DNA from: Mycobacterium paraffinicum
GTDB taxonomy: Bacteria; Actinomycetota; Actinomycetes; Mycobacteriales; Mycobacteriaceae
Assembly: GCF_001907675.1 (NCBI RefSeq)
Contig: NZ_MPNT01000036.1
Coordinates: 1-54,439, forward strand
Length of the DNA stretch: 54,439 bases
Direction: 5' to 3'
In this document: positions 17,087-28,500 of the stretch, in pieces
Numbering within the stretch: position 1 is the first letter of the stretch
How the letters are laid out: every line of letters starts with the position of its first letter
Notes under the pieces: model-generated
What the model was told of the DNA's origin: nothing
Seen by the model: the letters and a program-made list of their open reading frames with translations, nothing else
Database searches by the model: none
Position numbers and translations under genes: made by a program

Positions 17087-17383
17087 TCAGAAACACCCGC
17101 TCACATGGATTCGCCGACCGCCCCCGACGCAGACATTCACTGGCGGCGGTGGCGGCGGAAAGTCTTGCGGTAGCGGCGCGTAGGCGTCCGGTGGTGGGAT
17201 ATTGGCGTTGACCGTGTCGGCAACATTCGTGCACCCGCTCACCGAGACACGCCGGCCGACGCTTGCACACACATCTGCGTTCGCCACTCCGGGCGGCTGC
17301 ACCACGGCGTAGGTTTCGGGGATCGCGGCAAACGCCAAGACTGCCATGCCTCCTGTGGTCCAAGACCGTACCCTGGCATTCAT
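17087..17383 (-). CDS. small secreted protein with duplicated CxxxGRRxxVSGC motif
   Basis: This encodes 98 residues: a signal-anchor or signal peptide, then CASVGRRVSVSGC near residue 40 and CVGGGRRIHVSGC near the C-terminus, separated by a Pro-rich linker (PPPPPPV). The two Cys-Arg-Arg-Cys loops are clearly internal copies and probably each form a disulfide ring. The final motif ends one residue before the stop. I do not recognise a characterised family. It lies beside a hemophore-like gene in the same direction, which may or may not be meaningful. Confidence 0.7.
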   Translation of the reverse strand: MNARVRSWTTGGMAVLAFAAIPETYAVVQPPGVANADVCASVGRRVSVSGCTNVADTVNANIPPPDAYAPLPQDFPPPPPPVNVCVGGGRRIHVSGCF

Positions 17384-17452
17384 CGGGACCTCCTCGTTCT
17401 CACCGGCGGCGAATTGAGGGCCGCAACATGGTTATGGGCCCGACCAGATCGC

Positions 17453-17884
17453 TCAGGGAGTTGCGCCGCTCTGCCCGAGTAGCGGGGTCCACTGGCAACG
17501 TTGCCTGATGTCGGCGAGCGGCTGACGGATGTTCTCGAGATCCGCCTGCTCCTGCGGGTTGGCGTTGAAATATTGCTGCACGTCGTCACGGATCTGATCT
17601 TTTGGCCGGTCCTGCAGGTCGGTGTAGAAGCCGTTCAAGTCCGGATGGGTGAACAGGTACGTCGAGAGCGCCGCGGCCACACCTGCCGCGACACCGGCCA
17701 CGTCCGCCGCCGTGCAGTTGGCGGGTCGAGGCGTCGGATCGGCCGAGGCGGTTGCCGTGGTCGCGCATAGAAGCGTGGTGCTGATCGCGCCCGCACCGAT
17801 TGCCCCGACCAGTAGCCGGCGCGGGGCCAAATCTGCGAGGAGGAGGGCTGCTCTGTTCAAGGTCAGTCGAGCTGCAGTTGGCAT
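17453..17884 (-). CDS. mycobacterial hemophore-like heme-binding protein
   Basis: This encodes 143 residues with a signal peptide (cleavage near TASA, about residue 47). The helical domain shows the mycobacterial hemophore pattern: NCTAADVAGVAAGVAAALS, then YLFTHPDLNGFYTDL, and the terminal IRQPLADIRQRC. The two cysteines form the family's single disulfide. The prototype Rv0203 is a secreted heme carrier that passes heme to membrane transporters, so heme uptake is the likely role. The ATG at 17884 is used because upstream codons look non-coding. No heme transporter gene is adjacent. Confidence 0.85.
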   Translation of the reverse strand: MPTAARLTLNRAALLLADLAPRRLLVGAIGAGAISTTLLCATTATASADPTPRPANCTAADVAGVAAGVAAALSTYLFTHPDLNGFYTDLQDRPKDQIRDDVQQYFNANPQEQADLENIRQPLADIRQRCQWTPLLGQSGATP

Positions 17885-17953
17885 GGTGTTCACTCTGGAC
17901 CCGGACTGAGGTCCCTCACTCGGGCCGAAAGTCACTACTAGCGCGGCCAACCG

Positions 17954-18691
17954 TCACCCGCAGGCTGGAGCGGACGGATTGGCGGCCGGGGGACCGTCGG
18001 CGCGCAACAGCGAGCGGGTGATCCGGCCGCTCTGGAAACGGATCTGATGCGCGGGACGACGCAGGGCCTCGATACTGGCGTCTGGGTGCACGATGACTCC
18101 GCCACCGGACGGGATTCCGAGCCCGTTGACCGCCCCCTGGAGCACTTCGACCGTCCGCGACAGCCGCGCCCACTCGCCGGCCTCATCGTGCGCGTCGATC
18201 ACCCAGGGGACGAGATCGAACATGCCGAGCGGCTCGGTCGCGAGAGACGTCGGCGTCTCGACGATCCCAAAGCGTCCCAACTGGACCGCGCCGGCCGAAA
18301 TGCCCACCAGAAGTGCGCCTTGGGCGTACCGGTCCAGAATCACCTCTTTGATGCCGGTTTTCTCGAAGGTGTCCCAGCCGAGGCGCACGTCGCCGCCCGC
18401 GAGGACGATCAACTGGGCACTCGCTAGGGAGGTGCGATCGTCTGGGCCGAACGATGAATCGATCATGCGGCGATGGGTGATTCCAACTGCATCCATCGCC
18501 GCTTCGAAGATGCCGTAAAACTCCGGACGATCTCCGTTGGAAGCGCCGAGATAGGCGGCGCTCAGCGGGTTGCCTCGGGCTAATCCGTCGATGGCCTGCT
18601 CGAGGAGCAGCCCGTCGCGCCGTTTCCAGAAGAGCAGCTGACTGTCCGCCAGGAGATAGAGCGGTTGTCGTTGCGGCGCAGTGTCAGTCAC
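17954..18691 (-). CDS. S51-family peptidase (peptidase E/cyanophycinase-like)
   Basis: This encodes 245 residues with a class I glutamine-amidotransferase-like fold. The nucleophile elbow GISAGA places the catalytic serine at Ser132. A preceding VLAGGDVRLGWD segment and a later WVIDAHDEAGEW with the probable His complete the S51 pattern. Family members cleave dipeptides or isoaspartyl/cyanophycin bonds. The GTG start at 18691 overlaps the stop of the giant regulator by 8 nt, so translation is probably coupled. A longer frame to 18742 exists but would overlap further. Whether the peptidase works with the giant protein is unknown; the coupling suggests stoichiometric or sequential expression. 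Confidence 0.85.
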   Translation of the reverse strand: MTDTAPQRQPLYLLADSQLLFWKRRDGLLLEQAIDGLARGNPLSAAYLGASNGDRPEFYGIFEAAMDAVGITHRRMIDSSFGPDDRTSLASAQLIVLAGGDVRLGWDTFEKTGIKEVILDRYAQGALLVGISAGAVQLGRFGIVETPTSLATEPLGMFDLVPWVIDAHDEAGEWARLSRTVEVLQGAVNGLGIPSGGGVIVHPDASIEALRRPAHQIRFQSGRITRSLLRADGPPAANPSAPACG

Positions 18692-21600
18692 CGACAGGCC
18701 TGGTCGCGGTGACCTCGTCGAACCGCGCCAGCGCGGCGTCAAGGTCTACATCATCGAACATCTCGCAGCGATCGACCCTGTCGCCCTGGAATGTGAAGAA
18801 GACGATCTCTCGCCACTCCGCGTCGAAGCCGTCTTGAGAGGTGCCGTATGCCGTATGTGTAATGACGGCTCCAGCGTTTGTCAGCCGGTGCACTGTCTCG
18901 ATGCACATCTTGAGGTCGGGCGCGACGTCCCACGTGGCTTGGACATACGGGACGATGTTGCCCGGCTCGAACGTTATGCCGCGCCGATGGTCGATGTTGA
19001 CGAAATCCGGCGTGGTCGCCGGCGTCTCGTGCCGGTTGAGCCCCGCGTATGTCTGCGCCATGAGCGACCACGTGTGCCCTTCATCCGCCGCCTCGCCTGC
19101 GAGGTAGCGCCCATCGAGTTCTTCGAATGCGGCGTCTAATTCGTAGGGATCGAACAGGATGCGTGTCCCAATCCGGTTTTCGGCATCCAGCTCGACAATG
19201 CAGAGCAGCTCGACGTTGAAGTCTTCGGGCCCTTCGTCCAGCGAGAATCGCGTACGTCTGAGGAGAAGTCTTTCGCCGCGGGTCGCGATGATGGTCGATG
19301 CGACGTGGGTGACCCCGATCTCGGAAAGGCTTCGCATGTTTGCGACGTCAGAATCTCGGCCTCGCCGAATGCCGGCATTCACGGTCCGCCGGCGGTCGTC
19401 ATTGGCCACGTCATCAGCCAGCATCGCCCCCAGGGCTTTCCAGTCACCTGCCGCGATGTACCCCCAGAACTGTTGATCAGCACGGGTTGCCACGTTTTCA
19501 AACCTCGGCGCGGGTGGTTCAAGTTGCTCGAACCGCGCGAGCGCGGCATCGAGCTCCGTCTCGTCAAAGGTTTCGTAGCTGCTGAGCAGGTCACCTTCGA
19601 AGGTGAAGATGGTGATCGTTTGCCACTCGGCGTCGAAGCCTTGTTGTGAAGTCCCCTTAACCACTTGCGTGGCGACGGCTCCGAGTTCGGTCAGCCGATG
19701 CACACTCTCGACGTAGACGTGTACCTGCGGAAGAAGATCCAGATTGGCGCGAACAGTTGCGGCCAGATCGGCGCCCTCGATCGTCACGCCCCGTCGATGG
19801 TCGATGTAAATCACGTCCGGCGTCATCGTGGGAAGTTCGTGCCGATTGAACTGAGCGTGGCCTTGCGTGACCAGCGACCACGTCCGCGCGTGGGTGACCG
19901 CTTCGCCGGCGATGTACCGAGCTTCGAGTTCGGCGAAGGCGGCGTCGACGTCCTCGGCGTCGAATGAGATCTGCGCCACGATCCGCCCGCCGGTGTCAAT
20001 CTCGGCGACGATGAGCATCTCGATGCTGAACTCCCCATGCTCTATGTCGCGGCTCGGGGAAGAGATACGAGTGAGGGCGAGGCGTTCGCCGCGGGTTGCA
20101 ATTACAGTCCAGGTTGCCGGTGCGGCCTCGGCTAAGGCTCGCAAGTTTGCGATCACGGTGTCGCGACCGTCCCAGAACCCGGTATTCACCACGTCATGCC
20201 GGTCGTCGATAAATCCGTCATCCGCCAGCACCTCGGCGATCGCCGTCCAGTTGCGGGCCTGGAAGTGCGCGAAGAAGCGGTCATGTGCCCGACTGGCCGC
20301 ATTTGCTAACCGTCGCCTTTGCCGGTGCAGTTCCTCGAAGCGGACGATCGCTTCGTCGAGGTCGACCTCGTCGAATACCTCGCAATGTTTGAGCCTCTCG
20401 CCATCAACTACCACAATGCAGATCTCACGCCACTCGGCTTCGAAGCCCTCAGGCGAGGTTCCGGCAGCAGCGTGGGTGACGATCGCACCCAGTTGGCTCA
20501 CTCGGTGCACCGCTGCAATCCGGATGGTCAGCTCCGCCGTCTGATCCAACGCGCTACGGAGGAATTCGACTAGTTCGCCGGGAGCCCACGCCGCCCCTCG
20601 CCGGTGGTCGATATCCGCGAAGTCCGGTGTCATCAGAGGTAGTTGGCGCCGGTTGACCGCGGCGTAAGCTCCTGATATCGCAGACCAAGTGCGCGCGTAG
20701 GCGGCCGCTTCTCCTGCAAGGTATCGGGCATCGAGCTCGCTGAATGCCGCGTCGATATCTTCCCGGTCGAAGACAATGCGTGCTGCCACCCGGCCGTCGG
20801 CGTTGATCTCGAGGACGTCGAGCCCGACTGAGTGAAATCCCTCAGCTCCGTCCCCGTGCAGGGAGCTTCGGATGCGGCTGAGGACAAGGCGATCGCCGCG
20901 GGTCGCGACCACCTCTGTCATTACGTCGACTTCGCCCTCGTGTAGTCCCGAGATTTCGGCGATCACGGCGTCGGGGCCTTCACGTAGGCCGGCGTTGACT
21001 ACGTGGCGACGGTCCTCGGTCCAAACATCATCGGCGAGCAACTCGGCGATCGAGTGCATGTCACCAGCCGCATACGCCGACTTGATCCACTCGTAGGTCC
21101 GGCTCGCAGCGTTTTCTAGGCGAGGAGATGGCTCACTGAGTTGTTCGAACCGCGCGATCGCGGCCTTAACGTCCGCTTCGTCGAAGACTTCGGAGCGGCT
21201 GACCAGGTCACCATCGACAGTCACCACGCTGATCCCTCGCCATTCGGCGCCGAAGCCCTCGCGCGAGGTTCCATGAGCGACATGGGTGTAGACCGCTCCG
21301 AGATCGCTCAGCCGATGCACCGCCTCGGGGTAGGTGCGGATTTTCTGGTCGAGTTCCCACCCGGCACGGACGTAGTCAACCAGCTCACCCGGGGCGTGAG
21401 CCGCCCCTCGGCGGTGGTCGATACTGGCGAAACCGGCTGTGGTGGCGGGTAGTTCGTGACGGTTCAGTGCGGCACAGCCAGCGGCGATGACCGACCACGT
21501 GCGAGCATGGGCGGCCGCTTCACCGCCGAGATAACGGGCCTCGAGCTCGTTGAAGGCAGCCGCTACGTCGTCGAAGAAGACGACCGCAGCTATCCGCTCG

Positions 21601-24600
21601 TCGGCATCGATTTCGAGGACCCCGAGCGTCTCCGTGAGAAACGCATCCGGCCCTTGCTCCGAGTTAGAAAAGCGCAGCCGCATGAGCGCGAGGTGTTCTC
21701 CGCGGATCGCTATGACCGTCGACGTCACGTTTCGTGTCCACAGGTCGGCCACCGTCTGCATGTCCGCGGTCTGCGCGTCCCGACCATATTGGACTCCCGC
21801 GCCGACCACCCGACGGCGATCGTCATTGGTGAAGTTTTCGGCCAGCATCGCCGCCATGGCCTGCCAGTCGCCGACCCCGAAGCAGGTTAGGTATCGGTTA
21901 CCCACTCGGCTGGCAGCGTTTTCCAGCCGTGGCGCGGGCTGGCCGAGTTGTTCGAATCTCGCGATCGCGGCGTCGATCTGGGCTTCGTGGAATACCTCGG
22001 TGCGGTTGATCAGGTTGCCTTCGATTGTGAAGACCGCGATCCCGCACCACTCCGCGTCGAACCCCCTTTGGGACGTTTCGTAGGCCCCATAAGTGATGAC
22101 TGCGCCGGGAGGGTTCAGCCGATGGACTTCTCTCACATAGATATGAATGTTTGGGTCGATTTCCAACCCGGCCCGAAGGTAGGCGCTCAGGTCGTCCGGC
22201 CCAAACGCTGTCTCCCGCCGGTGATCGATGTTGACGCAATCCGGGGTAGTCAGCGGCGGCTCACCTCGGTTCAGCGCCGCATAGCTGCTCGCAATGATTG
22301 ACCAGGTCCGGGATTGACCAGCCGCTTCGCCGGCGAGGTAGCGCGCGTCGAGTTCGGCCATCGCGGCGTCGAAGTCGTCAAGCTCGAATGCGACGTGGGC
22401 TGCCAAGCGCTCCTTGGCGTCACTCTCGAGAACGCTGAGGAAGTCCATACGGAATGGCCCAGATTGCCGGCCCTGCCCGAGGATGGAGGATCGACATAAC
22501 GCGAGGCGCTCTCCGCGAGTGGCGATGACGGTTGACATGATCGTCTCGGCACCGATCTCGGCTGTGGCTTTGCTGTTCGCAACTTCGACAGCTCGGCCGC
22601 GCCGGATGCCCGCGTTCACCGTGCGTCGACGGTCGTCGTCGATCACGTTCTCCGCCATGGCGTTCGCCGTCGCAGTCCAGTCTCGGTCCGCGAAATAGGC
22701 GCCCAAGCGGTCATACACCCGGGTTGCGGCGTTTTCCAGCCGCGATGCGGGCCGGCTCAGCTGATCGAAGCGGGCAAGCGCGGAGTCGAGATCTGCCTCG
22801 TCGAAGACTTCTAAGCGGTCGATCAGCTCACCGTTGATTGTAAAGACGCAGATATCGCGCCATTCGGCTTCGAAGCCTTCTCGTGAGGTTTCATGCGTCA
22901 CAGACGTGACCACACTCCCGCGGTCACCAAGCCTGTGCACCGCTGCGATGTAGTTGTATAGGTCAGGGGTGGTGAGCCAGTTAGTGAGCAATGTAGACAC
23001 ATGCCCTGGGGGAAACGAAATGCCCCGCCGGTGGTCGATATTCACCCAACCCGATGTCGTCGCTGGGTGCTCGCGCCGATTGAGCGCTGCGTAGGCCCGG
23101 GTCATCACCGACAACGGGCCAGCGTACGCGGCCGCTTCGCCCGCCAGGTAGCGCGCATCTAGCTCCGCCATGGCCGCGTCGAAGTCGTCCAGGTCAAACG
23201 CAATCCGCGCCGACACCCTTCCGATTAAGTTGAGTTCGAGGACGTCGAGAAAGTCATTGTGAAAGGCTTCTGGTCGCTTGTCGCGGCCCCAGGTTTGACT
23301 ACGGCAGAGCGCCAACCGGTCGCCTCGGGTAGCGATGACATCCGACGTCATGGATTTGACGCCAACATCTGCCGTTGCCGATAGCTCTTCTAGTACGGAC
23401 TTACGGCCTTCTCGCTTACCGGAATTCACCGTTCTGCGACGATCGTCGCTGGAAATGTCGTCAGCGAGGACGCTGGCTATCGCATCCCAATCTCGCGCCG
23501 CAAAGGACGTTTCCACGAGCTTGTGGGTTTGAGTAGCCGCGTTTACCAGCCGCGACGCCTTCGGCTGAAGCTCCTCGAACCTACCGAGTGCGGCGGCCAC
23601 GTCTGAGTCGTCGAATAGCTCGCTGCGGTTGATCCGGTCGCCGTCGAACATCACAACATCGGTCACCCGCCACTCGGCGTCGAAACCGTCCGGTGAGGTC
23701 CCGATCGCCACGTGAGTAACAACCGCGCCGAGATCGCCGAGCCGGTGCACAGCCTCAATGTAGATGCGGGACCGCGGCGAGAGTTCCCAAGTTGCACGGA
23801 GATACGCGGCTAGATCACCCGCACCGATTGGCGCGAGCCGTCGGTGGTCGATGCTCGCCCAGTCGGATGTCGTCGGAGGGATTCTCCTCTGGTTCAGCGC
23901 TGCGAAGGCCCCTGTAACGAGCGACCAGATATGGGAGTGGTTGGCGGCCTCACCAGCGACGTATCGACGGTCGAGCTCATCAATGGCAGCGTCGAAGTCG
24001 TTGAGATCAAAGATGATCCGGGTCGTGAGCTGCCCTTCGGTATTGATCTCAACGATGTCGAAAACATCAGTGTGGAACGCCTCTGGCCGCTGGTCGCGCC
24101 CCCAAGTTTGGGTGCGACAGAGCGCCAGCCGGTCGCCACGGATGGCGATGACATCCGACGTCAAGCTTTCAACGCCAATCGCCAGCGTTGCCGACATCTC
24201 TTCGAGTACGGCCTCACGGCCCTCTCGTATGCCGGCATTCACCGCCCGACGGCGATCGTCGGTCGAAATGTCTTCGGCCAGGATCTCGGACATCGCGCCC
24301 CAGTCGCTGGTCGCGAAACACGCTTGCAGACGCTCGCGTACTTGGGTTGCCGCATTTTCCAGACGCGATGCCGGGCGGCTCAGCTGGTCGAAATTCGCGA
24401 TCGCGGTATCCAGGTCTGTCTCATTGAATAACTCGCAGCGGTTGACCATGCCGCCTTCGACCGTCGTAAAGGCGACCTCGTGCCACTCGCCGTCAAAGCC
24501 GTCGTGCGACTTTCCATATGCGACATAGGAAACGACCGCCCCGCGTTCGTTCAACCGATGAACGGCATCGACATACGTGGTGATGTTCTGGTCGATATCC

Positions 24601-25598
24601 CACCCCGCGCGGATGTATGCGGGCAGCTCGTTGCGAGCGAATGTCGCCACCCGGCGATGGTCGACCGTCGTGCAGTCGGGTGCCAGCGCGGGGAATTCGC
24701 GGCGGCTCATCGAGGCAAAGGTCCCCGTGACCACCGACCATGTGGCGGCATGCGGTGCCGCCTCGCCAACGAGGTAACGGGCATCGAGCTCGGCAAGGGC
24801 GGCATCAAGATCCTCGACGTCGTAGGCGACGACATTGGCGATCCGGTCGTCGGCGTCGATCTCGACGACGTTGAGGGCATCGTTTTGGACCGCGGCGGGG
24901 TCGCGGCCTGAGGCCCGAGTGCGGGCGAGCACCAGACGCTTCCCGCGGATCGCCACGGCGCTCACCATCGAGATCGTGAAGCCGACTTCGGCGGCCGCCT
25001 GCAGATCCCGCACCACGGCACTTCGACTGTATTGCGTCTCGGCACTCACGACCCGCCGGTGATCGATGCCGATGTAGTCGTCGGCGACGGTGTCCGCCAG
25101 GGCGTCCCAGTCGCGGGTCGCGAAGTGCGACCAGACGTGCTCGAATACCAGCGCCGCCTTGTTCTCCAACCGCCGCCGGGCGGGCTGCTCCGCCTCGAAT
25201 CGGGCGTCAAGCTCGGCCATAGCGGCGTCGATGTCATCGATGTCGAACCAGATTTGCATTACGACTCGGCCGTCATCACCGATGCCGTAGAGGCTGAGGA
25301 ATTCGTCCTCCGGCGCCCCAGGACTCGTGTCCGCAGTCCCTACCGACAACCGAACGAGAGCCAGGTGTTCGCCTCGCACGGCCAGGACGACCGAACGCAT
25401 TCGTACACCGCCACTTTCAACAATGTGCCTGTTATCCCGTGCCCAATCATCCGATGGCAGGTCAGCGCGGGTGAAGCCCACGATCTTCCGGCGGCTTTCG
25501 ACCGCGACTGCGGGCGCAAAGAGCGGCTCCAACGCATCCCAATCTCCAACGTTGATAGCCGCGACGACGCGTTGTCCCACTCGTATGCAAGCGTTTTC
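18684..25598 (-). repeat. coding tandem repeat: module A0 then eight A-B pairs of NTF2-like domains
   Basis: The repeat unit is a pair of about 271 residues (about 811 bp). Module A (about 140 residues) starts RLENAATR and contains FAxxDW, DDRRRxVNAGIRxGR, VIATRGERLAL and ends AELDARYLAGEAA. Module B (about 131 residues) starts ARTWS, has YAALNRxE, IDHRRG, EAVHRL, GTSxxGFDAEWR and ends DAALARFEQL. One leading A module (starting near 25598) precedes eight A-B pairs beginning near 25173. Both types look like NTF2/SnoaL folds. Copies are diverged, but pairs 2 and 3 are closer to each other than the rest. The repeat DNA looks less GC-rich than the ATPase part. Confidence 0.85.
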
Positions 25599-28500
25599 GG
25601 GCTCGACAATAGGTGGTTTGGACGGGGCCGCGGCAGGCGGTTGTTCGCCGACGAGTCCTCGCGCCCGTTCGGCCAGCGCCGCAGCCCCTTTCCGCTCGTA
25701 CAGCTCGACGGCCCGTTCGGCGGCGGCCCGCGCTCCCGCGACGTCGCCGGCCGCACCCAGCGCGGTTGCCAGCGCAAGGCATGCGTCGCCGTGATCGACT
25801 AACGCGTCGGTGCGCTCGGCCAGCGCGACGGCCTCCTGGGCAAGCCGCCGCGCCTCGCCGTGTTCGCCGCCGCGGGACAGCAGCCGCGCCCGAAGCGTGC
25901 GCCAGGCGATCGACGCCTTCAGCGCGTGGCCGGCGAGACGCTCGCTCTCGGTGCACAATTCGTCCGCCTCGGCATCCTGGTCCAGCGCCAGGCACGTGCG
26001 GCCTAACAACGCCGCAGTTTCGGCGGTGTCGGCATCGAGACCCATGCGGCGAAAACCGTTGTAGGCCTTGCGCAGATGCGCCTCGGCTGCGGCGGGCTCG
26101 TCGACCACCAGCTCCACTATCCCGGCGAACTGCTCGACTTCGACGAGGGCGTGGCGCAGGCCGAGCTCGGTGACCGTGCGACGGGCCGAGTCGATCATCC
26201 GCCGCGCCGCCGCCGCCCGTCCGCGGAAGGCCTCCAACACCGCTTGGCACCGCGTCGACGTCGCCTCGACCGCCGGCGAGTCGGTGGTGATGCGCAGCAG
26301 CCGCACCACGTCCAGGCACCGGCCGCCCGCGCGCGGCACCGGATTGGGGCCCCAGAGCGCCGCGAGCGGCGCCTGCGCCAGCACCGCGTTCACCCGGCGG
26401 TGTTCACGCGCGCGCCGCGCCGCGGTGAGAGCGTCGTCCAGGGCTATCTCGCAGTCGCCGATCCTGCCCAGCCGGGCCAGGCACCCGGCGCGCACGGTGT
26501 GCGCCTTCGCCTCTCCGGCGGCATCGCCCAACTCCGCCAGTTTGTTGGCGGCGGAGCCGACCGCGGCCTCGACCGCGTCCAGCCGCTCGGGATGAATCAG
26601 CATCGACAGCTGGCCGTCGAAGCAGGTCGCCCATGCCGCAAGTTGGGCGGAATCGACCGTGGTCGTTTGCAATTGAGCGACGGCACTGCCCGCCGAAACC
26701 ACGTCACCCGCGGCCAGCAGCGCCTCGCAGCGCGCGATCAGCAGCGCGGCGACCTGGTCGTCGCGGTCGGGCAGCTCGTCGTCGATCTCTTCCAGTGCGT
26801 GCAGGGCGCGGTCGTAGAGCTCGGCCGCGCCTTCGTAGGCCAGTCGCGCCATCGCCTGATCCGCCGCGCGCCTGCAGTATTCGACCGCCTTCGCCGCGTT
26901 CCCCGCCCATGCGCATTCGAAGTAGTGATACGCCAATTCGGCGAGCAGTTCCTCGTCGGCGCCGGGCTCGTTTTCCAACGTGGTGGCGATGCGCTGGTGC
27001 AGCCGCATGCGCCGCACGGACGGTAATTCGGCCAACAGCGACTGCCGAACGATCGCGTGGTTGAACCGGTAACGGCCGCCGGGCTCCTCGATGACGATGC
27101 CGGCCTTGCACGCCTCGTCGAACGCGTCGACCAGGTCGTCGCCGACGACACGTTCGACCAGTTCGAGTGCGAACCGGCTCCCGACGACAGCGGCGGCAGC
27201 GAGCGCCTTGTTCGCCTCCGCCGGCAGCCGGGAAAGACGGCGGCTCACCGCCTCGCGCACGCCTTGGGGCAGGGTGCTCTGGTCCCAGCGGCCGCCGCTT
27301 TCGTCCACATGGCGCAGGGCCTCGATGAGGAAGAACGGGTTGCCGCCCGTGACCGACGCCAACGCCCGGGCCAGCTCTTCGTCGTCATAGCCCGCCTCGG
27401 CGACGTAGGCGGTCACGTCGTCCTCGTCGAGACCGCTGAGCGCCAGGCGGCTGGCGGTGCCATCGCGGTTCAGGTCGGCGAGCATGGCCGCCAGCGGGTG
27501 GGAGCGGTCGAGGTCGGTGCTGCGATACGTGCCGATGATCTGCAGTCGCGCCTGCTCACCGAAACGCAGCAGATGCCGCAACAACAGCAGCGTCGGCTTG
27601 GCCGCCCAGTGCAGGTCGTCGAGGATCAGGACGACGGGCGCGCGCCTGGAGGCCAGTGCCAACAGCGCGACGACCGCGTCGAACAGCGCATACCGTTCGG
27701 TGTCCGGGTCGGCCCGTGTCGGCGCCGCCAGGTCGGGGAGGACATCGGCCAGCCCGCGAATGAGCGTGAGTAGCGCCTCCACGCCGCGCAGCGCACGGAG
27801 CCCGCTCGCGCCCAGGCACGGCAACAGCGAACGCAGAGCTTCCGCGAACGGTTGATACGGGGCGCCGAGGTCCTCGTCGCATCGGCCGTAAATCACGAGT
27901 GCGCCCTGGTCGTAGGCCTGCCGCGACCACTCACCGGCCAGGCGCGTCTTGCCGACCCCGGGTTCGCCGGCGATCAGCATCGCGTTGGTGCCCCCGGCGA
28001 GGGCGTTCTGCCACCCCGAAGCCAGTCGCTCCAGCTCATGGCCCCGCCCGACGAACGGCCCGCGGCCGGCGAGCACCGTCGGCAGGCTCGGGCGTTCCAG
28101 CGGCGGCTCGATGGGACCCGCCGGACCGGGGTCGTCGGCGGTGAGCAGTTGCAGCTCGAAAACGTGTTCCGGTCGCGCGAGATTGCGCAGCTGGCGCGTT
28201 CCCAGGTCGGCGAGCACCACGTCGTCGGGCAGGGAGTCGATGACGAGCTCTGCCGTCGCGCCCGAGCACAGGATCTGGCCGCCGCTGGCCAGCGACCGCA
28301 GCCGAGCGGCGCGGTTGACGGCGCGACCGAAGTAGTCGCCGTCGCGGAGCTCGACCTCCCCGGTGTGCAGCGCCACTCGGATACGCATGGGCTCCCGCAG
28401 CGCCCACGGCTCGTGCACGATCGCCTCTTGCAGCTCGATGGCCGCGGCCGCGGCCGCCGAGGGCCGATCGAAAACCGAGAACGTGGCGTCGCCCTCGCCG

